The notes under the pieces: generated by a model
Told to the model about the DNA's origin: nothing
Databases searched by the model: none
What the model saw: the letters and a program-made list of their open reading frames with translations, nothing else
Shown: piece by piece, positions 25,850 to 36,300 of the stretch
How positions within the stretch are numbered: position 1 is the first letter of the stretch
How the letters are laid out: each line of letters starts with the position of its first letter
NCBI RefSeq assembly: GCF_900107925.1
Contig: NZ_FNUJ01000013.1
Coordinates: 186,001 to 250,000 of the forward strand
Source: Amycolatopsis pretoriensis
GTDB lineage: Bacteria > Actinomycetota > Actinomycetes > Mycobacteriales > Pseudonocardiaceae
Direction of reading: 5' to 3'
Length of the DNA: 64,000 bases
Program-made: the position numbers and the translations under genes

Positions 25850-27172
25850 ATGACCCACCACGAGCCCGTCCCGCCCGACGACAGCTATCTGCGTTCCCTG
25901 GTCGAGGCCACCGCCGACGCCGTCGCGGCCGCCGAACCGCTGTCCTCGCCACACACCGGCGCGAACGAGGCGACGCGGGCCGAAGTGACCGCCGCGGTCG
26001 AGCGCAGTTCACCCGATCTGGTGGCGTTGAGCCAAGATCTGCACGCCCATCCCGAAGAAGGCTTCGCCGAGCACCGTTCGGTACAGGCCCTGGCGGACCT
26101 CCTGAAGCGCCACGGCCACGAAGCGACCGTCGGCGTCGGCGGGCTCGACACCGCGTTGCGCGTCAGCACTCCGGAGCAAGACGGTCCGCACATCGCCGTC
26201 CTCGCCGAGTACGACGCGCTGCCCGGGCTCGGCCACGCCTGCGGCCACAACGTCATCTGCACCACCGCCGCGGGCGGCTTCCTCGGCGCCGCGACCGTCG
26301 CCGAGCGGCTCGGTGGGCGCGTCAGCCTGATCGGCACCCCGGCCGAAGAAGGCGGGGGCGGCAAGGAGACCCTCGCCCGCGCCGGCGTGTTCGACGACGT
26401 CGACGCCGTGATCATGCTGCACCCGTTCAGCCACGACATCGCGCTGCACCCGTTCCTCGGCCGCCGGCAGCTGGAGATGGTCTTCCACGGCGTCGGCGCC
26501 CACGCGAGCGCCCAGCCGTTCATGGGCCGCAACGCCCTCGACGCCGCCGTCGCGGCCTACCAGGGCGTTTCCGCGCTGCGCCAGCAACTCCCGCAGAGCG
26601 ACCGCGTCCACGGTGTCTTCAGCGACGGCGGCGCGCGGCCGAACGTCATCCCGGCGCGCGCGGCGCTGCTGTTCTACCTGCGCTCCCAATCCCCCGACAC
26701 CCTGCGCGACCTCGCCGCCCGCATGACGTCGATCGCGGAGGGCGCGGCGGCGATGACCGGCTGCGGGGTGGAGCTGATCTGGGACGCCCAGGCCGCCTAC
26801 CTGCCGATCCGGTTCAACACCGCGCTCGCCGGGCGCTGGTCGGTCAACCAGGCCGGCACCGGCCGCAAGCCGCTGCCGCCGGGCATCGTGCCGGAGTCGC
26901 TCACCGGCTCGACCGACCTGGGCAACCTGTCGTACCGGATGCCGGCGCTGCACCCGATGCTCGCGGTCTCGGGTCCGACGGTCGCGTTGCACACCAAGGA
27001 GTTCGCGGCCGCGGCCGGTTCGGAGACCGGCGACGCGGGCGTCCGCGACGGGGCGCTGGGCCTGGCCCTGACCGCCGCCGACTACCTCGGCGACGCCGAG
27101 CTGCGGCAAGCGGTGCACGACGAGTTCGAGGCGGCGGGAGGTGCCCTGGACGTACCGTCGTTCTTCGCCTGA
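25850..27172 (+). CDS. M20-family amidohydrolase (AbgB-like)
   Basis: A 440-residue metallo-amidohydrolase. The metal ligands are visible in AVLAEYDALPGLGHACGHN, then LIGTPAEEGGGGK, and a late His in AVSGPTVALHT. The dimerisation domain lies between about residues 210 and 330. The family includes aminobenzoyl-glutamate hydrolase and peptidyl aromatic hydrolases; the exact substrate cannot be read from the sequence. An unusual N-terminal extension of about 45 residues precedes the first conserved segment. No signal peptide. Confidence 0.85.
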   Translation: MTHHEPVPPDDSYLRSLVEATADAVAAAEPLSSPHTGANEATRAEVTAAVERSSPDLVALSQDLHAHPEEGFAEHRSVQALADLLKRHGHEATVGVGGLDTALRVSTPEQDGPHIAVLAEYDALPGLGHACGHNVICTTAAGGFLGAATVAERLGGRVSLIGTPAEEGGGGKETLARAGVFDDVDAVIMLHPFSHDIALHPFLGRRQLEMVFHGVGAHASAQPFMGRNALDAAVAAYQGVSALRQQLPQSDRVHGVFSDGGARPNVIPARAALLFYLRSQSPDTLRDLAARMTSIAEGAAAMTGCGVELIWDAQAAYLPIRFNTALAGRWSVNQAGTGRKPLPPGIVPESLTGSTDLGNLSYRMPALHPMLAVSGPTVALHTKEFAAAAGSETGDAGVRDGALGLALTAADYLGDAELRQAVHDEFEAAGGALDVPSFFA

Positions 27173-27174
27173 CG

Positions 27175-27226
27175 CCTGAGGATTACCTGAGTTTTCTCAG
27201 CTGATTCTTCTCAGCAAAGCCTGAGG
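27175..27226. repeat. five CTGAG/CTCAG pentamers upstream of the HtrA gene
   Basis: CCTGAG occurs at 27175-27180, 27186-27191 and 27220-27225, and TTCTCAGC occurs as an 8-bp direct repeat at 27194-27201 and 27208-27215 with a 6-bp spacer. The group ends 45 bp before the HtrA start. Direct repeats before htrA/pepD genes are bound by MprA-type stress regulators in mycobacteria; assigning that role here is inference. Confidence 0.5.
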
Positions 27227-27270
27227 TATTTCCACAGGCTGTTCACAAGCACGGGCGCGAATCTGGTCCC

Positions 27271-28329
27271 ATGACCGAGAACGAGAGTCGGCCCGGCCCC
27301 GCCTCACCCGGTGGGCACCAGCCGCACCAGAACACCCAGCAGTACGGGCCGTACGCGCAGCAGCCGCAGCCGCCGCACTACGGCTACCAGCACCAGGCCG
27401 CGCCGAACCCTCTCTTCACGCAGCAGCCGCCGACGGGCCAGGTGCCCGCGGGTCAGGCGCCCACGGCGCTGAAGACCAAGCCGCGCAAGGGCGGCCGCGT
27501 CGCGATGTTCGTCAGCGCGACCGCCCTCGGCGCCGCGCTGGTCGGGGGCGTCGGCGGCGCCGCGATCGTCGGGCTCACCACGAATTCGGCCGACGGCGCG
27601 ACGACGTCGGTGAGCACGCCGGCCGCGAGCGGGCAGACGGTCGCCAACTCGACCGCCACCGGCGACGTCAGCGGCGTCGCGGCGAAGGTGACGCCCAGCG
27701 TCGTCCAGATCAACGTGACCACCGACCAGGGCGAGGCCATCGGCTCCGGCGTCATCCTCACCTCGGACGGCCGGATCCTGACCAACGCGCACGTCGTCGA
27801 CGGCGCCCAGAACGTCGTGATCACGACGTCCGACGGCAAGAAGTACCAGGCCGGCGTGGTCGGCGCGGACACCAAGGCGGACATCGCCGTGGTCCAGGCG
27901 AAGAACGCCAGCGGGCTGAGCGCGGCGACGCTGGGCGACTCGAGCAAGCTGGTCGTCGGCCAGCAGGTGATCGCGATCGGCTCGCCGGGTGGCCTGCAGA
28001 ACACCGTCACCACCGGCATCGTCAGCGCGCTCAACCGGAACCTGTCCGACATCGGCGAGGGCCAGCAGCAACAGCAGTCGCCGTTCAGCCGCACGTCGAA
28101 CCAGTCCCAGGATTCGCCGAGCTACACCGCGATCCAGACGGACGCCTCGATCAACCAGGGCAACTCCGGCGGCGCACTGGTCGACGCCCAGGGCAACGTC
28201 ATCGGCATCAACTCCGCCCTCTACAGCCCGACGGCCTCGGCCAACGGCTCGGCGGGCAGTGTCGGGATCGGCTTCGCCATCCCGATCAACGACGCCAAGA
28301 AGATCGTCGACCAGATCGTGAACAACTAG
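27271..28329 (+). CDS. HtrA/DegP-like membrane-anchored serine protease without PDZ domain
   Basis: A 352-residue S1C protease. Residues 1-70 are a cytosolic Gln/Pro-rich tail (QYGPYAQQPQPPHYGYQH), one membrane helix lies at about 80-105, and the trypsin-like domain occupies 135-350. The triad is H174 (LTNAHVVDGA), D204 (KADIAVVQ) and S299 (QGNSGGALVD). Most HtrA proteins carry a C-terminal PDZ domain; here the protein stops right after the protease domain (AKKIVDQIVNN). The active site would face the outside of the cell and act in envelope protein quality control. A repeat-rich promoter precedes it and a strong two-way terminator follows. Confidence 0.88.
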   Translation: MTENESRPGPASPGGHQPHQNTQQYGPYAQQPQPPHYGYQHQAAPNPLFTQQPPTGQVPAGQAPTALKTKPRKGGRVAMFVSATALGAALVGGVGGAAIVGLTTNSADGATTSVSTPAASGQTVANSTATGDVSGVAAKVTPSVVQINVTTDQGEAIGSGVILTSDGRILTNAHVVDGAQNVVITTSDGKKYQAGVVGADTKADIAVVQAKNASGLSAATLGDSSKLVVGQQVIAIGSPGGLQNTVTTGIVSALNRNLSDIGEGQQQQQSPFSRTSNQSQDSPSYTAIQTDASINQGNSGGALVDAQGNVIGINSALYSPTASANGSAGSVGIGFAIPINDAKKIVDQIVNN

Positions 28330-28390
28330 GACGCGGACGGGCCGTGGTCGGGGCGGTCCGTCCACCCGCTTATCGGGGAGCGGGGAATGA

Positions 28391-28439
28391 GCGAAGGCCG
28401 TTTCGAGAGTCAATCGGGGGCTCTCGAAACGGCCTTCGC
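28391..28439. terminator. bidirectional terminator, perfect 19-bp stem
   Basis: The arm GCGAAGGCCGTTTCGAGAG (28391-28409) pairs perfectly with 28421-28439 across an 11-base loop. It stands between the convergent HtrA and DUF3224-like genes, with no long T run on either side. Confidence 0.85.
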
Positions 28440-28444
28440 GCTGT

Positions 28445-28822
28445 CTACAGGTCGTAGCTGAGGACCAGCGTGTGGTTCTGCTCGGCGTCCAGCTCGATGT
28501 TCGCCGTGCCGGAGATGCCGGTCAGCTCGCCGAAGCCCGAGCCGGTGAGGATCTTGAGCGTCAGGCCCGAGTCGTCGGCGGTGTGGTGCAGGACGAAACC
28601 GCCCTTGTGGCCGTCGACCGAGACCGCGAGACGTTCGAAGGCGACGTACGCGCGCGAAGTCGCGTTGGACGCCGTGAGCATCTCGACGGTGCTGGTCCCC
28701 TCGACCGCCCCGGTGAACGTCTTGGCGATGGCCACCCGGGCGAACTCGGTGCCGCCGGCCTCGTCGGTCGCCTGCGGCTCCCACTTGTCGAGGACGAACG
28801 ACGCGGTCGCGGTGCTGGTCAT
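28445..28822 (-). CDS. DUF3224-like protein
   Basis: A 125-residue small beta-barrel-like protein. TASFVLDKWEPQ at the start, FTGAVEGTSTVEML, GFVLHHTAD and LTGISGTANIEL fit the DUF3224 family, whose members are small, widespread in actinobacteria and of unknown function. The ATG at 28822 is preceded by AGGGGAAAG. It is the last gene before the 19-bp terminator and lies downstream of the HerA-like gene on the same strand. Confidence 0.8.
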   Translation of the reverse strand: MTSTATASFVLDKWEPQATDEAGGTEFARVAIAKTFTGAVEGTSTVEMLTASNATSRAYVAFERLAVSVDGHKGGFVLHHTADDSGLTLKILTGSGFGELTGISGTANIELDAEQNHTLVLSYDL

Positions 28823-28889
28823 GGCTTTCCCCTGTCTCGATGGTGGAGCCAGCTTGGCAGCCATACCTGACAGCTCGCGTCAGGTTTTG

Positions 28890-30428
<1,539 letters not shown>

Positions 30429-30531
30429 TCTCAGCTCCCCGATCGTGTGTCCTGGACCACACCTCGGAGCGTAACGCGCCGTACGCGCAGGTAACGCCCG
30501 TCCTATCCCCGTGTCGGGTTAGGGTCAGCAG

Positions 30532-31140
30532 GTGACCGACCGCCTAGTCTGGATCGACTGCGAAATGACGGGGCTCGACCTCGGCAAGGAAGCGTTGATC
30601 GAAATCGCCGCCCTCGTCACCGACGCGGAGCTGAACGTGCTCGGCGACGGAGTCGACATCGTCATCCACGCCGACGAGGAAAAACTCGCCGGGATGCCGG
30701 ACGTCGTCCGCGAGATGCACGCCCACTCCGGCCTCACCGAAGAGGTCCGGCGCTCCACCGTGACCCTCGAAGAAGCCGAACGCCGCGTCCTCGACTACAT
30801 CCGCGAGCACGTCCCGGAGTCGGGCACCGCGCCGCTCGCCGGCAACTCGATCGCCACCGACCGCGGCTTCATCGCCCGCGACATGCCGGCCCTCGACGCC
30901 CACCTGCACTACCGGATGGTCGACGTCTCCTCCGTCAAGGAGCTCGTCCGGCGCTGGTACCCGCGGATCTACTACGCCAAGCCGGAGAAGGGCCTCGCCC
31001 ACCGGGCGCTGGCCGACATCCGCGAATCCATCGGCGAACTCGACTACTACCGGCGCGTCGCGTTCGTCCCGCAGCCCGGGCCGACCAGCGACGAAGCCAA
31101 GGCGGCGGCCGCTGAAGTGCAGGAACAGCACCAGAGGTAA
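30532..31140 (+). CDS. orn: oligoribonuclease
   Basis: A 202-residue DEDDh 3'-5' exonuclease that degrades short RNAs (nano-RNAs) and pGpG to mononucleotides. The first catalytic pair is in WIDCEMTGLD, the second Asp in NSIATDRGFIARDMP and the His/Asp pair in KGLAHRALADIRESI. Length is slightly above the usual 180 because of a short C-terminal tail. The start is GTG with GCAGG upstream. An unrelated tRNA-His gene follows 76 bp downstream. Confidence 0.95.
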   Translation: MTDRLVWIDCEMTGLDLGKEALIEIAALVTDAELNVLGDGVDIVIHADEEKLAGMPDVVREMHAHSGLTEEVRRSTVTLEEAERRVLDYIREHVPESGTAPLAGNSIATDRGFIARDMPALDAHLHYRMVDVSSVKELVRRWYPRIYYAKPEKGLAHRALADIRESIGELDYYRRVAFVPQPGPTSDEAKAAAAEVQEQHQR

Positions 31141-31216
31141 CCCCCTGCAATCCGCTTGAGGGCACCCGCTACGATTGCTGACAGCAAGGTGATCGCAGGC
31201 GGATCCCCTTGGCGAT

Positions 31217-31293
31217 GGTGGGCGTAGCTCAGCTGGTAGAGCACCTGGTTGTGGTCCAGGAGGTCGCGGGTTCGAAACCCGTCGCTCACCCCA
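31217..31293 (+). tRNA. tRNA-His(GTG), with encoded G-1 and CCA
   Basis: A complete cloverleaf: acceptor GTGGGCG (31218-31224) with CGCTCAC (31283-31289), the anticodon GTG at 31251-31253 in loop TTGTGGT, the T-loop TTCGAAA, and discriminator C31290 followed by CCA at 31291-31293. G31217 can serve as the extra G-1 that pairs with C73, the tRNA-His identity element. Confidence 0.97.
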
Positions 31294-31296
31294 TCA

Positions 31297-31331
31297 CCCC
31301 AGTTCGGACTTCGATCCGAGCTGGGGTTTTT
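31297..31331 (+). terminator. rho-independent terminator after tRNA-His
   Basis: CCCCAGTTCGGA (31297-31308) pairs with TCCGAGCTGGGG (31315-31326), with one G-T pair, around a six-base loop, followed by five T. Confidence 0.9.
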
Positions 31332-31410
31332 GCGTTGCGCCGGCCGTGGCAACCCTCACGACCGGATGGCTCAGCGTGCGAGCCGCCGAATGCCGGTGCA
31401 CCGTGTTCTG

Positions 31411-32814
31411 GTGGCACGTTCAGGACCGAAGCTCAGGCGCAAGAAGAAACTGCGGTACGAGGACATCACCGTCGTCGACCGGTCGTTGCTCAAGCGCGCG
31501 GTGGGGGCCGCGGCGCTCGGCAACGCCATGGAATGGTTCGACTTCGGCGTCTACGCCTACATCGCCGACACCATCGCCGAGGTCTTCTTCCCGGCCAGCG
31601 TCGCCCCCGGCGTGCGGCTGATCGGGACGTTCGGGGCCTTCACCGCCGCGTTCCTCATGCGCCCGCTCGGCGGGCTGGTCTTCGGACCGCTCGGCGACCG
31701 GATCGGCCGGCAGAAGGTCCTCGCCGTCACGATGATCATGATGGCCATCGGGACCCTCTGCATCGGACTGATCCCGTCCTACTCGAGCATCGGCGTCTGG
31801 TCGCCGATCCTGCTCGTCGTCGCGCGCATGGTGCAGGGCTTCTCCACCGGCGGCGAATACGGCGGCGCGACGACCTTCATCGCCGAGTACTCACCCGACA
31901 AACGGCGCGGGTTCATGGGGTCCTGGCTCGAGTTCGGGACGCTGTCCGGGTACGTGCTCGGCGCGTCCGTCGTCACCGGGATGAAGGCGTGGGTCCCCCA
32001 CGAGACGCTGCTCGACTGGGGCTGGCGGATCCCGTTCCTGGTCGCCGGGCCGCTCGGGATCATCGGCCTCTACCTGCGGCTGAAGCTCGAGGAGACCCCC
32101 GCGTTCCAGAAGCACGCCGAAGAAGCGGAGAAGCGCGGCCGGTCCGGCGAGCCGTTCTGGAAGATGTTCACCGAGTACTGGCCCGCACTGCTCATCTGCG
32201 TCGGCCTGGTGCTCGTGTTCAACGTCACCGACTACATGCTGCTGTCGTACATGCCGACGTACCTGTCCGAGCAGCTGCACCTCGACGCCACCCACGGCCT
32301 GCTGCTGATCATCGTCGTCATGGTCGTGATGATGCTGATCATCCTCGTCGGCGGGCGGATCACCGACCTCGTCGGCCGCAAACCCGTCATGATGGCAGGC
32401 TGCATCGGGTTCGTCGTCTTCTCGTGGCCGCTGATGCTGCTGGTGCACGACGGCGGCCTCGTCCTCACCTTCCTCGGCCTGATGGGCCTCGGGCTGCTGT
32501 TGCTCTGCTTCGAGGTGTCGATGCCCGCAGCCTTGCCGGCGCTCTTCCCGACGGCCATCCGCTACGGCGCGCTGTCGATCGCGTTCAACGTCTCGGTGTC
32601 GCTCTTCGGCGGCACGACGCCGCTGGTGATGCAGGCACTGATCTCCTCGACCAAGCACGACTTCTGGCCGGCCTGGTACCTGATGGCGGCCGGCGTGGTC
32701 GGCGCCGTCGCGGTGTACTTCAGCCGCGAGACGGCGAACCAGCCGCTGTGGGGCTCGGGCCCGTCGGTCGCGACGGAAGCCGAGGCACGGGAGCTGGTGC
32801 GCGGCTCGGGCTAG
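31411..32814 (+). CDS. MFS transporter of the MHS (ProP/metabolite:H+ symporter) family
   Basis: A membrane transporter of about 467 residues with 12 predicted helices. The N-terminal segment DRSLLKRAVGAAALGNAMEW leads into FDFGVYAYIADTIAEVFFP, a hallmark of ProP-type symporters. Loop 2-3 reads GPLGDRIGRQKVL, and SGYVLGASVV and LDWGWRIPFL are also typical. The ligand could be proline, betaine or another osmolyte, or an organic acid; this cannot be told. The start is uncertain: GTG 31411, ATG 31390 and ATG 31366 are in frame and none has a clear Shine-Dalgarno; only the first avoids a long unlike extension. The stop overlaps that of the L,D-transpeptidase gene at a CTAG. Confidence 0.85.
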   Translation: MARSGPKLRRKKKLRYEDITVVDRSLLKRAVGAAALGNAMEWFDFGVYAYIADTIAEVFFPASVAPGVRLIGTFGAFTAAFLMRPLGGLVFGPLGDRIGRQKVLAVTMIMMAIGTLCIGLIPSYSSIGVWSPILLVVARMVQGFSTGGEYGGATTFIAEYSPDKRRGFMGSWLEFGTLSGYVLGASVVTGMKAWVPHETLLDWGWRIPFLVAGPLGIIGLYLRLKLEETPAFQKHAEEAEKRGRSGEPFWKMFTEYWPALLICVGLVLVFNVTDYMLLSYMPTYLSEQLHLDATHGLLLIIVVMVVMMLIILVGGRITDLVGRKPVMMAGCIGFVVFSWPLMLLVHDGGLVLTFLGLMGLGLLLLCFEVSMPAALPALFPTAIRYGALSIAFNVSVSLFGGTTPLVMQALISSTKHDFWPAWYLMAAGVVGAVAVYFSRETANQPLWGSGPSVATEAEARELVRGSG

Positions 32815-33995
32815 TTGGCCGCCGTCCGCCACTCGTCCCAGGACAGCTGCCAGACGCTCCAGCCGTCGGTCGGCTCGAGCTTCGGGCCGCCGCTGTTCTG
32901 GACGGTGACGACGTCGCCCTTCTTGGACGTGTCCATCAGCCACTTCGTGTTCTCGGTCGAAAGGTTGAGGCAGCCGTGGCTGACGTTGCTGCGGCCCTGC
33001 TGCCGCACCGACCACGGCGCGGAGTGGTAGAAGATGCCGCTGTAGGACAGGCGCACCGCGTACTGCACGAAGGTGCTGTACCCGCCGGGCGAGTCCTCGG
33101 GGACGCCGTAGGTGGCGGAGTTCATGGTGTAGCCGTTGTGCTCGCTCATGACGGTGTAGGTGCCGGCCGGGGTGTTGTGGCCGGGCTTGCCCATGGAGGT
33201 CGGCATGGTCTTGACCTCCTTGTCGTTGATCGTGACCGTCATCTGGTGGGTCTGGCCGTCCGCGACCGCGACGAGCTTGTCGCCGACCGCGGCGGTGATC
33301 GTCTTGTCCTCGCGGCCGTAGCTGCCCTTGCCGAGCGCCTTGCCGTAGACGGCGGCGTCGACCTTGATCTTGGTGCCGCTCTTCCAGTAGTCCTTCGGCC
33401 GCCAGGTCACCTGCTTGTCACCGGACCAGCGGAAGGCGCCCTCGGTGGCCGGCTCGGCGGTGACCTTGAGCGCCTTCTCGGCGGCGGCCCGGTCCCCGAC
33501 GTTCCCGCTGAAGGTGAAGATCAGCGGCATCCCGACGCCGACGGTCTCGCCCTCGTCGAGGTTCACCGAGACACCGACCTGGCGCGCGGGCTTGACGGTG
33601 GTGAACGACGACTCCTGCGTCACGGGCTTGCCGTCGGTGCCGGTGGCGGTCGCGGTCAGCTTGTAGGCCTTGTTGTAGCCGAGCGGCTCGGCGGAGTCCC
33701 ACCCGGAGCCGTCAGCACGCGCTTTCCCGGCGACGACCTTGCCATCGGTCCCGGTCAGCTTCACGTCACCGACCTTCCCATCGGCAACGGTCACGCTGAC
33801 GGGCTCCCCGGGCGCGACGTCCTTGGCATCCTTGGCGGGGGTCAGGGTGAGCGCGGCCGGCTTCACGGGGGCGGGCGCTTTGCTCGGCGACGACGTCGGC
33901 GCCGGCGGTTCACTCGAAGGAGTACTGCTGCAGCCGGCCACCGTGAGGCCGATCACCCCCGCGGCCACGAGCCGCCACACCCCCGAAGTCGCCAT
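32811..33995 (-). CDS. L,D-transpeptidase lipoprotein
   Basis: A lipoprotein of about 394 residues with the lipobox LTVAGC near residue 20. Two immunoglobulin-like modules (about 50-240) follow a Ser/Pro linker, and a YkuD catalytic domain lies at the C-terminus. The active site is HGCLNLSTENTKW with the His-Gly-Cys motif, and the cysteine acylates the peptide stem. Such enzymes (LdtMt2 type) make 3-3 cross-links in peptidoglycan of mycobacteria and relatives; the Cys would act on the outside. The start may also be the GTG at 34001. It is convergent with the MHS transporter and lies upstream of tRNA-Lys. Confidence 0.9.
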   Translation of the reverse strand: MATSGVWRLVAAGVIGLTVAGCSSTPSSEPPAPTSSPSKAPAPVKPAALTLTPAKDAKDVAPGEPVSVTVADGKVGDVKLTGTDGKVVAGKARADGSGWDSAEPLGYNKAYKLTATATGTDGKPVTQESSFTTVKPARQVGVSVNLDEGETVGVGMPLIFTFSGNVGDRAAAEKALKVTAEPATEGAFRWSGDKQVTWRPKDYWKSGTKIKVDAAVYGKALGKGSYGREDKTITAAVGDKLVAVADGQTHQMTVTINDKEVKTMPTSMGKPGHNTPAGTYTVMSEHNGYTMNSATYGVPEDSPGGYSTFVQYAVRLSYSGIFYHSAPWSVRQQGRSNVSHGCLNLSTENTKWLMDTSKKGDVVTVQNSGGPKLEPTDGWSVWQLSWDEWRTAAN

Positions 33996-34072
33996 GCGCA
34001 CCTGCCTGTTTCGCCGTCGATGTCCGACTACAGTGTGCCCGACCAGCCCGGACCCCGGTGCGGCAACGTCCG

Positions 34073-34116
34073 AACCCGGGTTGGGGCCCCCCCGTGAAAG
34101 GGGGCCTGAACCGGGT
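34073..34116. repeat. imperfect hairpin upstream of tRNA-Lys
   Basis: GGCCCCC (34085-34091) pairs with GGGGGCC (34100-34106), and the outer parts, AACCCGGGTT and GAACCGGGT, extend the stem with one bulge. It lies between the L,D-transpeptidase start and tRNA-Lys. It may be an attenuator-like element or a chance fold in G/C runs. Confidence 0.35.
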
Positions 34117-34161
34117 GCTAATCTTTTCCACGTCGCCGAGGGAAACCTCCGGCAGACACCG

Positions 34162-34234
34162 GCGCCATTAGCTCAATTGGCAGAGCAGCTGGCTCTTAAC
34201 CAGCGGGTTCGGGGTTCGAGTCCCTGATGGCGCA
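34162..34234 (+). tRNA. tRNA-Lys(CTT), target of the integrated island
   Basis: Acceptor GCGCCAT (34162-34168) pairs with ATGGCGC (34227-34233). The anticodon CTT is at 34195-34197 in loop CTCTTAA between CTGG/CCAG stems, the T-loop is TTCGAGT and the discriminator is A34234. CCA is not encoded. Positions 34193-34234 are identical to 52628-52669, so the 3' half is the attachment core of the island. Confidence 0.97.
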
Positions 34235-34252
34235 CCCTCCACCACCCCAGGT
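34193..34252. repeat. left attachment repeat (attL), 60-bp direct repeat
   Basis: From the anticodon loop of tRNA-Lys to 18 bp beyond its 3' end (34193-34252) the sequence is identical over 60 bp to 52628-52687. Outside these limits the two copies differ at once on the left, and soon on the right. Tyrosine integrases commonly use such tRNA 3' halves as att sites. Confidence 0.9.
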
Positions 34253-34280
34253 TGAAGATCTCTTCAACCTGGGGGTTTGT
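34245..34280 (+). terminator. terminator of tRNA-Lys
   Basis: CCCCAGGTTGAAG (34245-34257) pairs perfectly with 34262-34274 around the loop ATCT and is followed by GTTTG. The matching place beyond the right repeat (from 52680) keeps only a degenerate version of this hairpin. Confidence 0.85.
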
Positions 34281-35162
34281 GGTTTCCGGAATCTTTTCGC
34301 CCACTTGCTCACTGTCCACTGTGGTCTCTTGCGAGCCCGAGGGGAGCCCGAGAGCGTCGGCGAGCGGTTTTCGCGGGATCGCACCCGCCAGCTTGCGGGC
34401 CGCGTCGTCCAGAACTTCCTTCCCGACGTTCGTGTACAGGTCCATCGTGACCTTGATCGACGAGTGCCGGAGCATGTGCTGGATCACCTTGATGTCCACC
34501 CCTGCCGCCAAGGCCAGCGTCGCGGCGCCGTGGCGGAGACCGTGCAGAGTGATCGGGGGCCAAGTCGGCCAGCTTGATCAGCCGAGCGAACTCGTCGGCC
34601 ACGTCGGCGGGATGTAGCGGGCCGCCGTCCGACCTGGTGAAGATCAGATCATGATCGGGCCAGGCGTCACCGAACTCGGCCTTGGCCGCATCCTGCAAGG
34701 CCAGGTGAACCCGAAGGATCAAGACCGTGTTCGGGTCGATCGGCACGAGCCCCTCCGAGGACGGAGTCTTGGGCTCGCCCTGCCCCGTCTCCCAGCCGTG
34801 CTGAACGATCTGGTTGGCCACCTTGATGCCCCCCGCCTCGAGATAAGTGTCCGAACGGCGCTGTCCGCAGGCCTCACCCCGCCGCAGACCCGTGTGGGCA
34901 ATCAGGTGGAACAGTGGATAGAGCGGGTGGTTGATCGCGAAGTCCAGGAACTGTCCGGTCTGCTCACCGTCCCACACCATCACCGGATACGGCACCTTCC
35001 CAGTGCGGCGCCACAACGCGACCCGCTCCGGAGTCCACAGCTTCGGCGTCGGCCGAACCGCCCGCGGCAGCTGGACAAGCTTCGCCAAGTTGTGCGTCAG
35101 CAGGCCCTGGTCGACATACGGCCGCAGGATGGCCCGTAACGACTCCTTGATTCGGTGCAACG

Positions 35163-36300
35163 ACGCCGGCCCGACCGGACGTACCCGAGGAGCTGGCCGG
35201 GCTGCCGGCCGAAGTCACGGTGCTGGCTTGCGACGTCGCCGACGAGCAGACGCTCGGTGCGGCGGTGGAAGGCGTCACGAGCTGGCACCGGCTCGCCGGT
35301 GTCGTCCACGCGGCGGGCGTCTTCGACGACGGCATCGTGGAAGCCTTGGAGCCGGCCGGCTCGCCGCCGTGCTCGAGCCCAAGGTGGCCGGTAGCCGGCA
35401 CCGGCACCACTTGACCGAGCACCTCGACCTGCGGTTGTTCGTGCTGTTCTCGTCGGCGGCGGCGACGTTCGGCAACGCCGGGCAAGTCAGCTACGCGGCG
35501 GCCAACGCGTACCTGGACGCCTTGGCCCAGCACCGGCACGCACGAGGGCTGCCTGCGACGGCGCTCGACTGGGACTGTGGAAGGAGCGCAGCGCGATGAC
35601 GACCGCAGCTTTGGGCCCCAGCCTCGCCACGGAGGAAGCGCTGGCGTCGTGCGACCGGTCGTGGCGATCCTCCCGCCCGGTGCTCGTCCCGGCCCGGCCT
35701 GACCTGCGCCGCTCGGGCGAGGTCGCCCCTGCTGCGTGACCTGGTCCGCGCCCCACGACGGCGCGCGGCGGGACCGGCCGGCCCCACGGAATTCCAGGCC
35801 GACCGGCTGGCGGCGTTGCCCGCGGCGGAGCGCCAAGAGAGCTGGTCGCGCTCGTACGCGCGCAGGTTTGCGGCCGTGCTCGGGCACGACGGTGGCAACC
35901 AGGTCGCCCTCGACCGCTCGTTCCGCGAGCTGGGTTGGACTCGTTGACGGCGGTGGGCTGCGCAACCGGCTCAACGCGGCCACCAGGCTGCGGATCCCGG
36001 CGACGCTGGCCTTTGACCACCCGACCCCGACGGCACTCGCCGGGTTCCTGGCGGCCGAACTCGTCCCGGCGGACCCGTACTAGGAGGCCAGCGAGCTGGT
36101 GCGGGCGATCCCGGTGGCCCGCCTGCGGGCGGCGGGCCTGCTGGACGCGCTGCTCGAGCTGGGTCGCGCGGTCACCGACCAGGTGCCGGAACCGGCCGCC
36201 CCGGCGGCCGACATCTCGTGCATGACCGCGGCCGACCTGGTCCGCATGGCCGTGACGGCCCCGGGAGCCGTAGTGGAAACGACGTGGATCCATGATCATC
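35163..36300 (+). pseudogene. remnant of a type I polyketide synthase module end (KR-ACP-dock)
   Basis: Three plus-strand frames carry pieces of one module. A ketoreductase part runs VTVLACDVADEQTLGAA and RLAGVVHAAGVFDDGIVEAL (to about 35365), then after a shift RLAAVLEPKVAGS and LFVLFSSAAATFGNAGQVSY with the KR Ser/Tyr region. An acyl-carrier part follows with FRELG and SLTAVG around 35930-35960 and IPATLAFDHPTPTALAGFL. It ends with a docking-like tail, AIPVARLRAAGLLDALLELG. At least four shifts or stops interrupt it. It is cut off sharply at the integrase side, so it is likely a scrap of a biosynthetic cluster left by rearrangement. Confidence 0.85.

Larger units (their letters stand above)
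34173..35162 (-). pseudogene. tyrosine-type site-specific integrase, frameshifted and 5'-truncated
   Basis: Two minus-strand frames together give about 325 residues of a phage-type integrase. The first part reads LHRIKESLRAILRPYVDQGL and carries the first catalytic Arg in HTGLRRGEACG. The second frame starts at about 34565 with TLHGLRHGAATLALAAGVD, the His-x-x-Arg box, and holds the catalytic Tyr in IKVTMDLYTNVGKE. A one-base gain near the GGGGG run at 34555-34559 breaks the reading frame. The N-terminal arm-binding domain is missing: the sequence changes abruptly to a polyketide synthase fragment near 35162. The C-terminal reading runs into the tRNA-Lys gene and stops at 34173. Confidence 0.85.
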
